Part shown: piece after piece, positions 37,685 to 48,745 of the stretch | Position numbering within the stretch: the first letter of the stretch is position 1 | Layout of the letters: every line of letters begins with the position of its first letter | Assembly (NCBI GenBank): GCA_930367205.1 | Contig: OV884011.1 | Location: 46,017,754-46,081,753 of the forward strand | Direction of reading: 5' to 3' | Length of the DNA stretch: 64,000 nt | Source: Acanthosoma haemorrhoidale | Taxonomy: Eukaryota; Arthropoda; Insecta; Hemiptera; Acanthosomatidae | Program-made: the position numbers and the translations under genes | Notes under the pieces: generated by a model | What the model saw: the letters and a program-made list of their open reading frames with translations, nothing else | Database searches by the model: none | Told to the model about the DNA's origin: nothing

Positions 37685-37960
37685 AAATCATAATACAATA
37701 TAGATTCTACAAATTAATCTATTTACAATTTATTCATTATATATGAGGAAATACTTAAATACAGGGAATTGTTTTTTTTCCCTTTAGCTCTTAAACTTGG
37801 AAAAATAAGGATAAGGGAAACATAAAAAGGAGAAATTTATTTGTATTGAGAGGATCCTTTCACTAGGAGGGTTCTATTTGAATGATGGGTGCAAAGGATG
37901 AGGAATGAGGGGTAACTTGGGAGAGGTGAGTGTAATTTCGGGACGGTGGTGAGAGTCCAC
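37685..37960 (-). repeat. Unclassified repeat F, copy 1
   Basis: Direct repeat of 38015-38305. Shared blocks are TATAGATTCT...AATCTATT, then AAATACAGGGA.TTGT, a T-run, TAGCTCT.AAA, and AAACATAAAAAGGA followed by TTTATTTG.ATTG. The TAxAGATTC...TATTTACA start also resembles the 3' end of the LINE at 37201, so F may be related 3' ends in the same orientation. Confidence 0.6.
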
Positions 37961-38014
37961 CGAGGGTATACAGGGAATCCCCCCCCCCCAATCCCCTTAA
38001 AATGACAAAATTAT

Positions 38015-38305
38015 TATTTACTATAGATTCTCAGGCGAATCTATTCACATATCACATTTTATATGTCCTGTAGCATCAGTACATTCTATACAAGGACTGA
38101 ATTCTGTTTTATGAAGTTATATAATTAATACAAGTACAATGATGATGGGACTCACCTTTTTGATCAAATACAGGGAGTTGTCTGTTTTTTTTCCAATAGC
38201 TCTCAAAGTAATAAAAAAAATAAATATAGGATGAGGGAAAAATAAAAAGGATAATTTATTTGGATTGGTGAGTGGCCATTTGAAGGATGTGTGTGAATCG
38301 TTGAT
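38015..38305 (-). repeat. Unclassified repeat F, copy 2
   Basis: Same block order as copy 1 with small indels. A run of ten C (37979-37988) lies between the copies. A 67-codon frame across it (38117-38320) has no motif. Confidence 0.6.
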
Positions 38306-39991
38306 GTAAGGTATAAACACCTTCGTTTTTACTTGCTTGGGAGCTGAACCAGATGACTTTCAAAAGGACGACACTGCCTAATCAGAAAGCATGATTAATA
38401 CTTGAAAACGGCTGACCGCGCGCTTATGTAGACATATATCTATTGTCAAAAGGATGTTTATTTTATTTCATTGTTTGTAACACATTGTGTAGGGTCTTGT
38501 TTGAAACGTAAATCATGTAAGGCCATGAGTTGTATATATTGGTAGGGTAGATTAGAAACCCTAATTTCCTCCATAAAATCAAAGTGTTTTTGGGACTAAG
38601 TCTGTTTTCTAATGACTATCTCCATTAAAGCTTTTAAGAAGTCATAATCTCCATTTAAGATAAAATCAAATGTTAAATGTGTGTCCTGGTTTTTATCCGG
38701 ACAGTGATGCGATTTGTGGAACATCTATGGAATGATATCTTACCTCAATCCTTTGGTGGGATTCTTAGGAGCAAATAATCACCGATTAAACAGTTTACTT
38801 GACGTTTTTAAGTTGTTTCTTCACTCAGTGAACTTTACATATTATTCAATGTGTTAGGTGCTATTGACGTAGAATCGAGTTGGGCGACCAGAAAATTGGA
38901 ACGACATTAATGAAGGAAACATATCAAGAGACTTCGAACCTGAACCTCCTCCTCCTTTCCTCGTCAGTTTGGGAAAACGAAAACTACTCAGAATTTTTTA
39001 TCAAATCGCTTCATTTCATTTATTAAAACGTTTCAACAAATTAAAAAGCTTTTATTGTTTTACCTAGCCTAGATTTTCGAAACTTATATTCAGGCAAGGG
39101 ACACTTCCCTGAAGAGCCATTAGATGTGGGATATCATGTCTGATGATAATGTAAACGGCCTAAACCATAAAAATCTAATGGAATTATAAAACATTCCGAT
39201 TAATTACAAAATATACACAATTAAATAAATCATAAGAGACTACGAGGCATCCATGATATCTATAAGAATTGAACACATGTTCTCCAAAGCTATGTTACAC
39301 ATTTCATCCTGTTCTTGCCGACCCGTGTTTAATAATCCTCCGTATTTATTAAAGGCCCCATCATGTTAATTATAACTGGACTATTTGAATATTACAAACT
39401 GAGGGGATCCCATCAAAGCCCTTTGAGTTATAGGCCTAATATCTCTTGGCCAGACATGCTCTTCGGGCCGCTAACAAAAACCTGTGTTTGTCTTTTGAAG
39501 ATTTAGTGCAGCGTCCAGTCTTCCAGGGTGTGTAACTTCTCCGGATGTCCAAGAAGTATGGAGGCGGCAGTAAGTCCTGTGTCAAACTTTAGCTATACAA
39601 GTTTACAGGATTGTAATGCATCTTTTTTTTTTCATTTCATTTTCGGCTGGTTTACAGAGTGACGTGTCATTTACAGAACAATGATGAAATCAACTTCACT
39701 TGATACTGGGCATTCGAACATAGGTACTAAACAGCTATCGACAAGGTTTATTCGGACGTACCAAACTTCCGTCATATAAAACTTCGTATAACGTGTGTGT
39801 GTTTATATATATAGGTTAAAAGACGTGCAATAGTTTGTTGCAACGTTCCAGACTGCCATCAATCGATCCGCAGCCTTTGTTGTGTCATTCAAATAAATTA
39901 AATCAGCCATTAAAACAAATATTTCCTCGGAAGGAAACCCTTATGTTACTTGAAAATAATTTTGCGTTTTTTTTTATTTGAGTGACGTAAT
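38306..39991. other. AT-rich stretch without a recognisable gene
   Basis: Nothing assignable was seen. It ends at the nested hairpin. Confidence 0.4.
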
Positions 39992-40041
39992 ATTTGTTGC
40001 ATGAGGATGGACTGGTATCAGTCCGAAACGTAACAACAAAT
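39992..40041 (+). other. Nested hairpin resembling a hammerhead ribozyme core
   Basis: An outer 8-bp stem pairs ATTTGTTG (39992-39999) with CAACAAAT (40034-40041). An inner 6-bp stem pairs GGACTG (40009-40014) with CAGTCC (40019-40024) around a GTAT loop. Between them lie CATGAGGA on the 5' side and GAAACGTAA on the 3' side. A type I hammerhead has stem I, CUGANGA, stem II, GAAA, a stem III that can be very short, and a UH cleavage site. Here CATGAGGA has an extra A in the core, a T is unpaired before stem II, and an A is unpaired after the expected cleavage site. ACGT could act as stem III only in a dimer. Such motifs are known from Penelope-like elements and other retroelements, but no such element is visible nearby. 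Confidence 0.4.
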
Positions 40042-40685
40042 GGTTGAATAATACACATTTAAGTTTATATTATTGCTATGAAAATTGTTTGGTAGATATT
40101 TGCTTTATATTTTTAAAAATATATTTGTGTAATGAGTGGACGTTTGCCACTCTGAGAATTGATGAAATAACGAACCATTTAAACTAACAGAATGAAAATA
40201 TTGTTTTGTATTAGCTTAGTAAGGATAAGGGGGCAAACAAAATTACTCATACTGTAAATAATTCTCTAAATTCCAAAATAAATTTGATCAATCTATTTTT
40301 CAAAAATTAATTATATTCTTATTCAATTCTATAAAAAATTTGTTAAAGCCTCATGATAGGGAAGCTACACTTGTTTGATTGACGTGTGTGATTATCTTGC
40401 CTACATTTATTTTGTTTCTGATATATTTGGTTTAGCAGAGGAGCTCCCGGCTAATTACAATCTACCTAAACTTTTTAAATCATTAGACTCCCCTCAATCC
40501 CATTTCTCTATGGAAACAAGGATTATTCTTGCTCGAGTTGAATGGGAAATATTTAAATTTAACTGACTATCTAGACAGAAGGATAGTTCCAATAGGAAAC
40601 ATGGTATATTTTAATTTGTAATTTAGCCAATTTCATCGTAATGCTTGGGAGATCTCCGATCCTTTGCCTTCTTCAACACAATCGG
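40042..40685. other. AT-rich stretch without a recognisable gene
   Basis: A 63-codon frame at 40375-40566 has no motif. Nothing else was seen. Confidence 0.4.
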
Positions 40686-40865
40686 GAGGTGACAATTTAG
40701 CGGCTGAATTGGAGGGGTCCCTGGGGTAAGTCTATTTCGCGTTACTCTATATTATACTTGCCCTGTAATTGAGCGAGTGAATTGAAATTCGTAAATATGG
40801 GATGAATGCGATTATCTAACATAATTATCTATCCTCCATCTGATCAGATTTTATTTATATATAAA
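40686..40865 (+). mobile_element. Jockey-like LINE, diverged 3' untranslated fragment
   Basis: Contains GGGAGGTGACAA, GAATTGGAGGGGTC, TGAGCGAGTGAAT and GTAAATATGGGATGAATG in the order seen in the 3' untranslated region of the LINE at 6088-6606. It carries an insertion and many substitutions, so it is an older copy. Confidence 0.5.
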
Positions 40866-43626
40866 GAAATTCATTGAGGATAATATTAGAATAAATTCTC
40901 CATAATTTACGAAAATTTACTGTTTTGGAATTGAAAGATTGCATAATTTTGTTGTTTTCATGCATAAATTTGATATATTATGTAGGCTGACTTAAACTTT
41001 TTCTTTAGATAAATCACAAACAAAACTGCGTCTGTCAAGAATAACTTTTGGTCAAGAAATATTTCGTTCTAGTTCACTTATTGGAACGTAAAGTTACAGA
41101 TTTATTTATTTTCAATAAGTCAAAAGAGGTACAAAAAAACCGGTTATTGGAAAAATTCTCTAGCTTTTATCGATTCAAAAAAGATTTATTCGAACATAAA
41201 CTCGTTGAAAGTGGCAGTAGTAAGGAGTTGCACAAGACGAACGGAAATGAAATCGGCCCCTGACTGTTCGAATGTAAATGGCCACCATCAATAAAGGTAC
41301 GGGGGAAGAACTCAAACAAGCCCCCGTTTAAATGTTTATTTTAAGGGCAACTGTAATTTATAACGAAATGAGTAAAAACTAATCTGAACAGGACAAGACG
41401 GCCGAATCGATAAATAAAACATGTCGCTACGATTTAGAAAAAGAAAAAAATCACGGCTGAATATTATTTATACGACTACTGTATGCTTTATGACTTGTTC
41501 CATTCGACTCCAATCGACATAAATAAAGTTCCACCCGTCCGGATGTGTCTGAAGGAGATATTTCAGGGCTCTTAGGCTGGCTTGGAATATGTCGAAGGAA
41601 TCTGTTCTAGATATGACTATAAAAAAAACAAACCATGAAAAAGTTTTTAATATAATAATCAGAATTATCGATTTTATGTTGAATTATGAGATAGACCAAA
41701 ACATGGCTAGAATAGTATGCCCATATAAGCCGGGAGAATCGGAAGAAGGGTCAATTCAGAAAATTGAAAGAGTTTCATCAATTTAAATGTTTTAAAATTT
41801 TATACCATTTATTGGCTGTGTAGTCATAGGATTGATATGTTATTGTGTTTTTATTCATTGGTCGGTTTGTATGGTATTATACATAAGGGTTATTGTTGAC
41901 TTAATAACTTTTATTAGCACTTGAATTATATACACAATTTTATCTATAAGTTTTAGTTACTGGTTGCTATATGTTTTTGCATATACCGATTGATTTTTAT
42001 TTTGTCTTCATACGCACGATCAATATTTTTGATCATGTGATCTATTATTACTTTTTATTTTAGCAACTGAATATCATAGAGATGTCGAAAATTTTATTGT
42101 TTAATAAACTGTAAAGAAGAAATGTTTTTTGAAAACCAAGCAGATTACGAGAATTACCCTGCTCTCAGTTCCTAACAAGGCCCTGTGAAAAAATATACTA
42201 AAAGATGAAAAATATAATCATTATTATGTTTCAATTACTTGTTGGAGCTGAATATCTTGTGTTGAATTAATTATTTTTTTTTACATTTCTTCCATGTAAA
42301 ACAATGACTTTATGTTAACTCGTAATCAACACCACAAGTTAAAAAAAACTTTTTTTTTGTCCACGTCAATTGTTTTGCTTGATTTTGAAAAAGTCTATCA
42401 CGAAGTTTTTAATTCTAAATAAAGTTATTACTGGCTGTGTGTTCTTCCCGCATTCTTTTTTCTTGCGTAAATAAATCTAATTTCTTTATTGCATTTATTA
42501 GAATTTATTCTTCATATATTATACAGCATGAATATGGGAGGCGGTGGGAGGTCTGATTAACGACTCCATTACGTCGGATTTAAAAATGATTCAATCAAGT
42601 TTTTTCTTAGTTAGTCTTTTTATTTTGTTTCCTTCAAATGATGCGGGTGGTAAAAACGGATTTTTAAATGTTTCAAATCTGAAAAGCTAAGCGGCGGTCC
42701 GGGCCGGCATACAGAAGAGCTGTTTGATGAATTAGTCAATCCTGACTGAGCCCTTCTTCTTCATCTGTACATTTAGTGCTTCTTTTCCTCCGTTGAATTG
42801 CTGTTATCGTCTTCTGAAGTCTTCATCAGTCTCCTAAGGACACGATTTGTTCTGTTATTTATTCGATAAGGTCGATTCAGCTCCAAACCACCGAGTCGTG
42901 GCTGTACTCAAGATGGCCAGTGGTCGCCAGATGGAAGGACAGTAATAACCGTTTCAGTTGGTTTTTTTTTTCTCTTCTTCTTGTAGTTTTTCTCAAACGT
43001 GCTTGGCATTCTTCGATGTCCAGTGAAGAGACCTCAGTACTATTACTGGAGGATGCGATAAAATCAGTAAAAACTGTACTAGGAGTTTATAAGGAGCGGT
43101 GATTTTTTGAGATATTGTTATCAAGCTGTTGGGTGAAAGTCAGTTTTATAAAATTTATTTGGTATAATGTATATGCAGGTATGTTTTCATGAGATCCTTA
43201 TATAAGATGGTCAGTGCAAGTGTACTGCTTAAAACATATTGATGAACTCACTTGAATCTGGTGCATATCCATATTCAGCAGGTGAAAAAGTTGTCCATAA
43301 ATTAATTTAATGCAAATCTAACATCTTTCTTTTATCGGCCTAAAGCTATTTCCAAATAAATACAATCACTCAAATGCACTTTCTTTATTCCTATTCGTAT
43401 GTATTGCTATCGAGTCAATGCAGGCGTATTCGTCAGTAGTTACCACTAACTAAACTACATTGCAAAAAATGGATCCTATCCAGCTCACTGCTTATGGGCA
43501 GAGAAATGGGCAACAGGTATGTATCCCCATACTTCCATATCAGTCTCTTTTGACACTCAAGAAACTCTAGTCGAAAATTTGCTGTACATACTATTCAGAC
43601 ACTACAAAGACTCTAAACTAGAACTA
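40866..43626. other. AT-rich stretch without a recognisable gene
   Basis: Several frames of 60-71 codons occur without motifs. A slightly GC-richer patch at 42680-42930 has nothing readable. Confidence 0.4.
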
Positions 43627-43748
43627 CACAGGCGGTCTGAAAGGTTTCCGACCTCAACATGAAGATGATAATAAAATAAATAAAAGTTAGTGAAATAAAA
43701 GCTATAATAAAAGCTTTGTTAGGTCGGAAACTTTTCAGACAGCCCTCA
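43627..43748. mobile_element. Miniature element made of mariner ends
   Basis: This 122-bp unit is flanked by TA (43625-43626 and 43749-43750). Its left end reads GGTCTGAAAGGTTTCCGACC followed by TCAACATGAAGAT, which matches the 5' end plus subterminal sequence of the mariner at 12264-13149. Its right end reads CTTTGTTAGGTCGGAAAC and then TTTTCAGA, which matches the 3' end of the same mariner. Only about 50 bp of AT-rich DNA lies between. It is a deletion derivative that could be moved only by a transposase supplied elsewhere. Confidence 0.85.
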
Positions 43749-43750
43749 TA

Positions 43751-45947
43751 TACTCTAACAAGTCGAACAAACGAAAATTATAGTCATAGTAGACATTTTA
43801 TTTCTCACCTGTCTACTCTCAGGAGAGTAGTGCACCTCTTCAGTGACTTGCCTAGCCTCAGTTGGACACTAAAAGGAACAGAAAACTTTTGGAGCCAGCA
43901 ATTGGAAAATGGTTGATAATGTTTCGTCATATAACCTCAAAACTATATTTATGGTGGAGGTGGGTTATCAGAAATAGCCGGGTCGGGATTAATTACAGAA
44001 ACACTGTTCGGAATGATTGAGATAACTGTTTAATAAACTATAAACAGTAACATAAGATATCAAGATGATGGGTTCCTTGGCAACCGCCTGTACGCTGCCA
44101 GTGTCCACCTCAGAATCTAAAGGGCCTTCCAGCAGACCATCTAAGTCCTGGGTGACATGAAAGATGGCTAAACGAGATTCAGGGACTTGACAAGTACAAT
44201 TACACCCGATCCCTTCCGTTCCTGAATCTTGGATATCTCAGGAAAATTAAGTCTAAAAAGCGACAGGCGTGAATATCCTTTTGTCTTTAACGATTCATTC
44301 AGGAAATGTCTTCTTATATATGTATATATATAAGGTTATATAACTTTTGGACCAATTCTTGCTTGGTGAAGCAATTTTTCGGCTACTTAAATTTCCCTGT
44401 GTCCTCTAAGATTAACGCATTGAGAATTTCCATAAATCCTGCTGGGGTAATACTGGCTATATTGAACTGCGGAATACATGAGATATATTCCTAATAATAA
44501 ACAACAAAATAGGACATGTATATTAAATAGAAGAGTATGCTTCCGCAAAGGCTTATTTTATTCATGCCTTGGAACAGAGAAGAAATCATTTTGCCTTATA
44601 CAGAACCCAGGATCAGGCGAATCCGATGTGTTTAAATTATGGCTCTTATTTAGCTGTTAAATGCATTAAGGGTTTTAATTTATCTCACTATTAGCTGGCA
44701 AACATTTGGTCATTGAGAAATGTTCCCATATAGGGTGTAGTCGGAATGTTAATTTGTGTGAAATAAGACGACAGACCTTGGGCAGAGGAAGATATTTCTT
44801 AGTTAAGGCACTATCGAAGAGGCAGACTTCATTGCCGACGGTGCGCAGAATCCTCTATGAGGCTCCTGGACGTATTTGGAGAGAAAACATCCCGGCACAG
44901 CGTAGCCAATCGTATAGAAGGCGCAGGTTTTAAGTTACAGAACAGGATAACGTCTTCAATATCTAGTTTATTATGCGATCACGCAGCTAACTTAAGGCAG
45001 GAATTATGTTCAGAATCGATTACCATTAGTTTGCTTGACATCGGCTGTACCAGATTTGCGATCAAAGCGTTTACTCTATCGGGTTACTTACTGGTTACAT
45101 TAATAGGCCAGTCAGAAGGGAGAGGCTTTACTTTCCTTCGTATTTTGTCTGTCTGTCCTTATGTTCGGGAAAAGTCGGAGTTATGATCCTAAAATTTTAA
45201 AGGAGTATTTTATTGTGAAAACCCATAAACAAAAAGTATGTTTGTTTGTTTTGCAAATTTATTTAGAAGTGAAACTCTCATGTCATTAACGCCTTACTTT
45301 GTATATTTAAACTCATTTGTGAATCCCACCGATGGGTGCTCGAGGTGTCACAAGGACGAGCAGATCCCGGGCGAGGAACTGGCGACACCCAAGGCCCACT
45401 GGTTATGTGGTGGTACTTAGTTTTTTTTTTTGTTATAGGATATGAGGTATGATCTATGATGTTGGGATCATCCCAGTACTTCGGAGCTAACTACACGCTC
45501 TTGAGAGCAGTGATACCCTCCATAGCCCCAGGCAACATTAACTTTGGAAAATAATTAAACTAGAAAAATCCCGTTTCGCTAAATTCTAACATTTGTAAAC
45601 ACCTACACATTTAATAATTTACATGCTTACATTATAATTTACATTAAGAGTTTTTTTTATTTATGAAAATTGAATCTCTTTGAATGAAAGGTTATTAAGG
45701 TCGGTATTTGACATCGCTCATAAACGACGAATTGATAATTAATGCCTTTAGGATCAATTTATACGGTCATTACTTTCTTGCTCCTCGGAAAATTTAATAT
45801 TATAAATTTACAGGACAGGGGAAAACATTATCAACGTATCTCTCCACCTCTCTCCCGGTGGAAAAAAAGTGTTACGGTCAGACATTGTTAATTTTGTTTG
45901 TGGGAATTTTTCGATATCCCTGATATGTTAAATATATATATTTTTTT
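43751..45947. other. Stretch without a recognisable gene
   Basis: Overlapping + strand frames of 75 and 109 codons at 44706-44933 and 44857-45186 show no known domain and are probably chance. A 60-codon frame at 45238-45420 has a CSRCHK motif but no partner cysteines. Nothing was assigned. Confidence 0.35.
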
Positions 45948-46640
45948 AATATTCAAAAATCTTTATTGTGATAAGATTACATCCCCCAAGAGCAGCGCCC
46001 ACGATACGAGCCAATGGAGAATGACCAAGAGCGAGAGAGCTACAGACGCTCAGCGCATGTTACGAGAAACTGTCCATTGCCAGGACTCCCAATGTCATTG
46101 ATTTATAGCAGGTCACGAGGCCACTTCCACATTAGTCTCCGAGGAAGATTATAGTGATATGTGGTGCAGTGTAGTGACTTTGCTAGGGGATTAGGGTGGT
46201 TGGATAGGTTTCAATGAAATTTCATGAACTTGTAAGGGATAAGTTCAAGAATGTAGGATATATTAAGATCGTTATGAAGGGTTTTGTTGCTGACGTAATA
46301 AGGGGCAGTGACTATTGTTCTCAGTACTTACGATTTAAAGGATTGGGTACTCTTGATGTTATATGCTCTATTCCGTATGTCCAGATTGGTATAACTATGT
46401 AGACTAGTAATTTATTTAATATCAAGAGGTGGGATGTAGTGCTTGGGTGCGAAAACAGAATAAAGAAGCCTAAGTTAACATATCTCCAGTCTACATCTTC
46501 AAAGAATACGCAGCCAGTGTATGCCTTACCGTTTTTAAGACTCAGAAAGGGAATTAGTTGAAAGGCTGATGTAAACTCCACTTTAGGCGTAAATAAGCTC
46601 CTAAAGAACTCTTGTTTTATGTCTAGACACATTCGGGGAG
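45948..46640 (-). mobile_element. Jockey-like LINE, reverse transcriptase end plus 3' region
   Basis: On the minus strand this runs from degraded palm and thumb coding sequence (about 46632 to 46430) through the C-terminal region to a stop at 46103-46105. The 3' untranslated region follows, with AATAAAG close to 45966, and ends near 45948. The C-terminal coding end reads WPRDLL, as in the copy at 6088. The untranslated part is shorter than in that copy, so it has lost an internal block. No target duplication was found. Confidence 0.75.
46103..46632 (-). pseudogene. LINE ORF2 C-terminal part, frameshifted
   Basis: The readable frame has VFFEDVDWRY, resembling the YLGVxLDxxLxW motif of jockey reverse transcriptases. 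It then has NKLLVYIVIPIWTYGIE, a strong match to the NKLLLYKxIxKPIWTYGIxLWG thumb motif. Right after YGIE the LWGxAKKS residues are missing and the frame shifts. The remainder down to the stop is readable only by changing frame. The piece missing here resembles the separate fragment at 46771-46841. The protein is inactive. Confidence 0.75.
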
Positions 46641-46770
46641 TTACATGCTATATTTTGGGTTTTTTTTTATCAGTTGAATCATGCCATAATTATAAAAATT
46701 TAACTTTTTCAAAGACATATACTGTGAAATGTGTACTCCCACCAGTACTAAAACTTTTCCTGCATTGAGC

Positions 46771-46841
46771 AAGGGGTATTGACTATTGTTCTCAGGACTT
46801 GGATATGCTTGATGTTTGATTTTTTTGCTCTCCCCCATATT
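46771..46841 (-). pseudogene. Small LINE ORF2 thumb fragment
   Basis: The minus strand reads IWGRAKKSNIKHIQ then LRTIVNTP, the segment that follows the YGIELWG motif in jockey-like ORF2. It matches the segment at 58496-58703, with about six residues missing between IQ and LRTIVN. It lies upstream of, and out of order with, the longer fragment at 46103-46632, so it is probably a separate insertion or a rearranged piece. Confidence 0.65.
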
Positions 46842-46845
46842 GAAT

Positions 46846-47835
46846 ACATAACCATTTATATCGAAATATATAAATTTAATGTCATACTGTGCTAATGGTA
46901 TCTTGTCATTTTTTAGAATTAGGAAATGAAAGTGGAAGCTGCTGAAAGAGAGTGTTCTTAAAAAATTAATTTGTGTATTATTGGTCTTTTTTCTTCACCC
47001 TTAAAATTAACAACCAGCCAAAAAATCTCATACGTTACGTAGAAATGTGTAGACTTACTTGACTAGATGACTTGTAAAATTGAAGTTTTGGAAGCCGTAC
47101 ATAACTATAAAGAACCCTAGGAAAAGATTTATCGATTACTAATTCAACGGTGAGTTAGTCGACTGACCGCGAGGGCAGCCAAGTTTCAATAAGTGCCGAG
47201 AGTGGCTATAACTTGCCTGTCCTCCCATTCCCCAGGTATCTCTTTAAGATGACCAACATCGGTGTAGAAGGCGCACCGCAGGGAAATAACTGCTGCTATT
47301 TATCAGCTCATTTCACTTATGTTTTTGTGTGTGAGTTACCGAAGATTACATGTGCTAGTTACCAAGCCTTCGAATGATGTAGTAGCCATTAGTTTATTTA
47401 ATTTCTTCACTATCGCATTCCCTCTTTCTGATCAGTGTCCGTCGATTCTCAGAATATTATATTAAATAATATCAGAAGGGTAATTTTTTTAATTATTAAA
47501 ACTCTATGAAGACATATTCCCTCAATAAGGAAGACTAATCTATTCAAGCACTAGCCTAAATGCCTCTGTTCCTTACCCCCAGATAGGATGGATAGGAATA
47601 TTTCACTGACATTCAGGAACGAGGCAGTTAATGGACCTCATGTGTTTAGTTATATTGCATATTAAATGAAAATAAAATCGTACATCGCAATTATTTCTTT
47701 TGAATTAACAGTCTAGATTTTTAAACGATTAATAAAAATTAATGTATGTTTTATAATATTGGCATCTGTCTATCTTCACAGCTACAATTAAATTTTGTGA
47801 GGGAATGAAAACCTTCTTAACGTAGCCTTCTTTTA
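46846..47835. other. AT-rich stretch without a recognisable gene
   Basis: Nothing assignable was seen on either strand. Confidence 0.4.
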
Positions 47836-48338
47836 AGGCTTCCATATAATTTACCCTACATTATTGAGCTTCCAAGTTCATGAAATTCCATCGAAACCTA
47901 TCCAACCACCCTAATACCCTAGCACAGTCATTGCACTATGTCACACATACCTATAAACCTCCTCGGAGACTAAAGCGGCAGTGGACTCTTGACATGCTAT
48001 AAAGTGGGAGTCCTGGCAATAAATGGTAGTTTCTCGAATCATGTCTTGAGCGTCTGTGGCTCTCGCGCTTTTAGTCGTGCTTTTTTTAGCTAGGGCTCGT
48101 ATGCGGTGACGCAGTTGATGGAAGATCGAGGGAGGGGAGGACTTCCCAAGACTTCTCATACTTCTTTCTTTCTCATACGAGGTCGCAACCATTTATGTGG
48201 ATTCGGGTCTCTGGACTGTTTGTAAATATTGGATGAATGAAGAATTGTAAATATGTTATGAATGAGAACATTTATCACAATTACTTATTACCTGATAATT
48301 CAGATTGTAATTTAATCCCAATAACAATTTTGAACATA
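47836..48338 (+). mobile_element. Jockey-like LINE, 3' end copy
   Basis: This matches the LINE at 6088-6606 from ACCCTACATT through AACCACCCTAAT and CCTCGGAGACTAAA. The ORF2 end reads RQWTLDML with a stop at 48000-48002, where the better copy has RQWPRDLL. The 3' untranslated region follows and ends near 48338 at CCCAATAACA without a clear A tail. It meets the second-family LINE (48345-48745) tail to tail. Confidence 0.8.
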
Positions 48339-48344
48339 CAATTA

Positions 48345-48745
48345 TGCACAACACATAAATGTAAAATTTTATAGCTATTCATTTTTCCATTTTTTATAAT
48401 TTTTCCAAACAGGTTAATTTATTGTACACAGTTTTGATCAAACTTAAAATTAACTTACATACTAATTCTTATCCTAATTTTTCCCCAAAAGTCTGTTGCC
48501 ATCGATGCGGGAGGGGTGGTGGGGTCATAGTGTTAAACACTGGGTTGCTTAGGTGCTGCAACGAGTCAAAAAACTTGATGTGTCTCCGGCGGATGAACTC
48601 ACCCACCGACGGAACACCAAGCAACGGGTGCAGGTCAGCGTTCTTTAATCTCTCGAGAGAGGTATGTCGGACCACTTTTCGCATGATCCCATTCTGGAAA
48701 TGTTGGAGACATTTGGCTGATGGTCTATAAATGTGTTCTCCGGCC
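48345..48745 (-). mobile_element. Second LINE family, C-terminal end, copy 2
   Basis: The minus strand encodes CLQHFQNGIMRKVVRHT followed by LLGVPSVGEFIRRRHIKFF, then PLPHRWQQTFGEK and a stop at 48469-48471. LQxxQNxxxR and LGVPSVxEFI are typical of the region after the reverse transcriptase palm in jockey/CR1-type LINEs, so this is an ORF2 C-terminus. About 90 codons are open (about 48740-48469). It shares PHRWQQ and the bases CTGTTGCCATCGATGCGGG with copy 1 at 37201. The 3' untranslated region extends to about 48345, with an AATAAA complement at about 48418. It differs in sequence from the first LINE family. Confidence 0.7.

Noticed and set aside
43716..43916. 66-codon frame starting MLGRKLFRQPSY
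   Set aside because: Its start is the translated terminal repeat of the miniature mariner element.
48422..48730. 102-codon + strand frame
   Set aside because: It lies antisense to the C-terminal end of the second LINE family.
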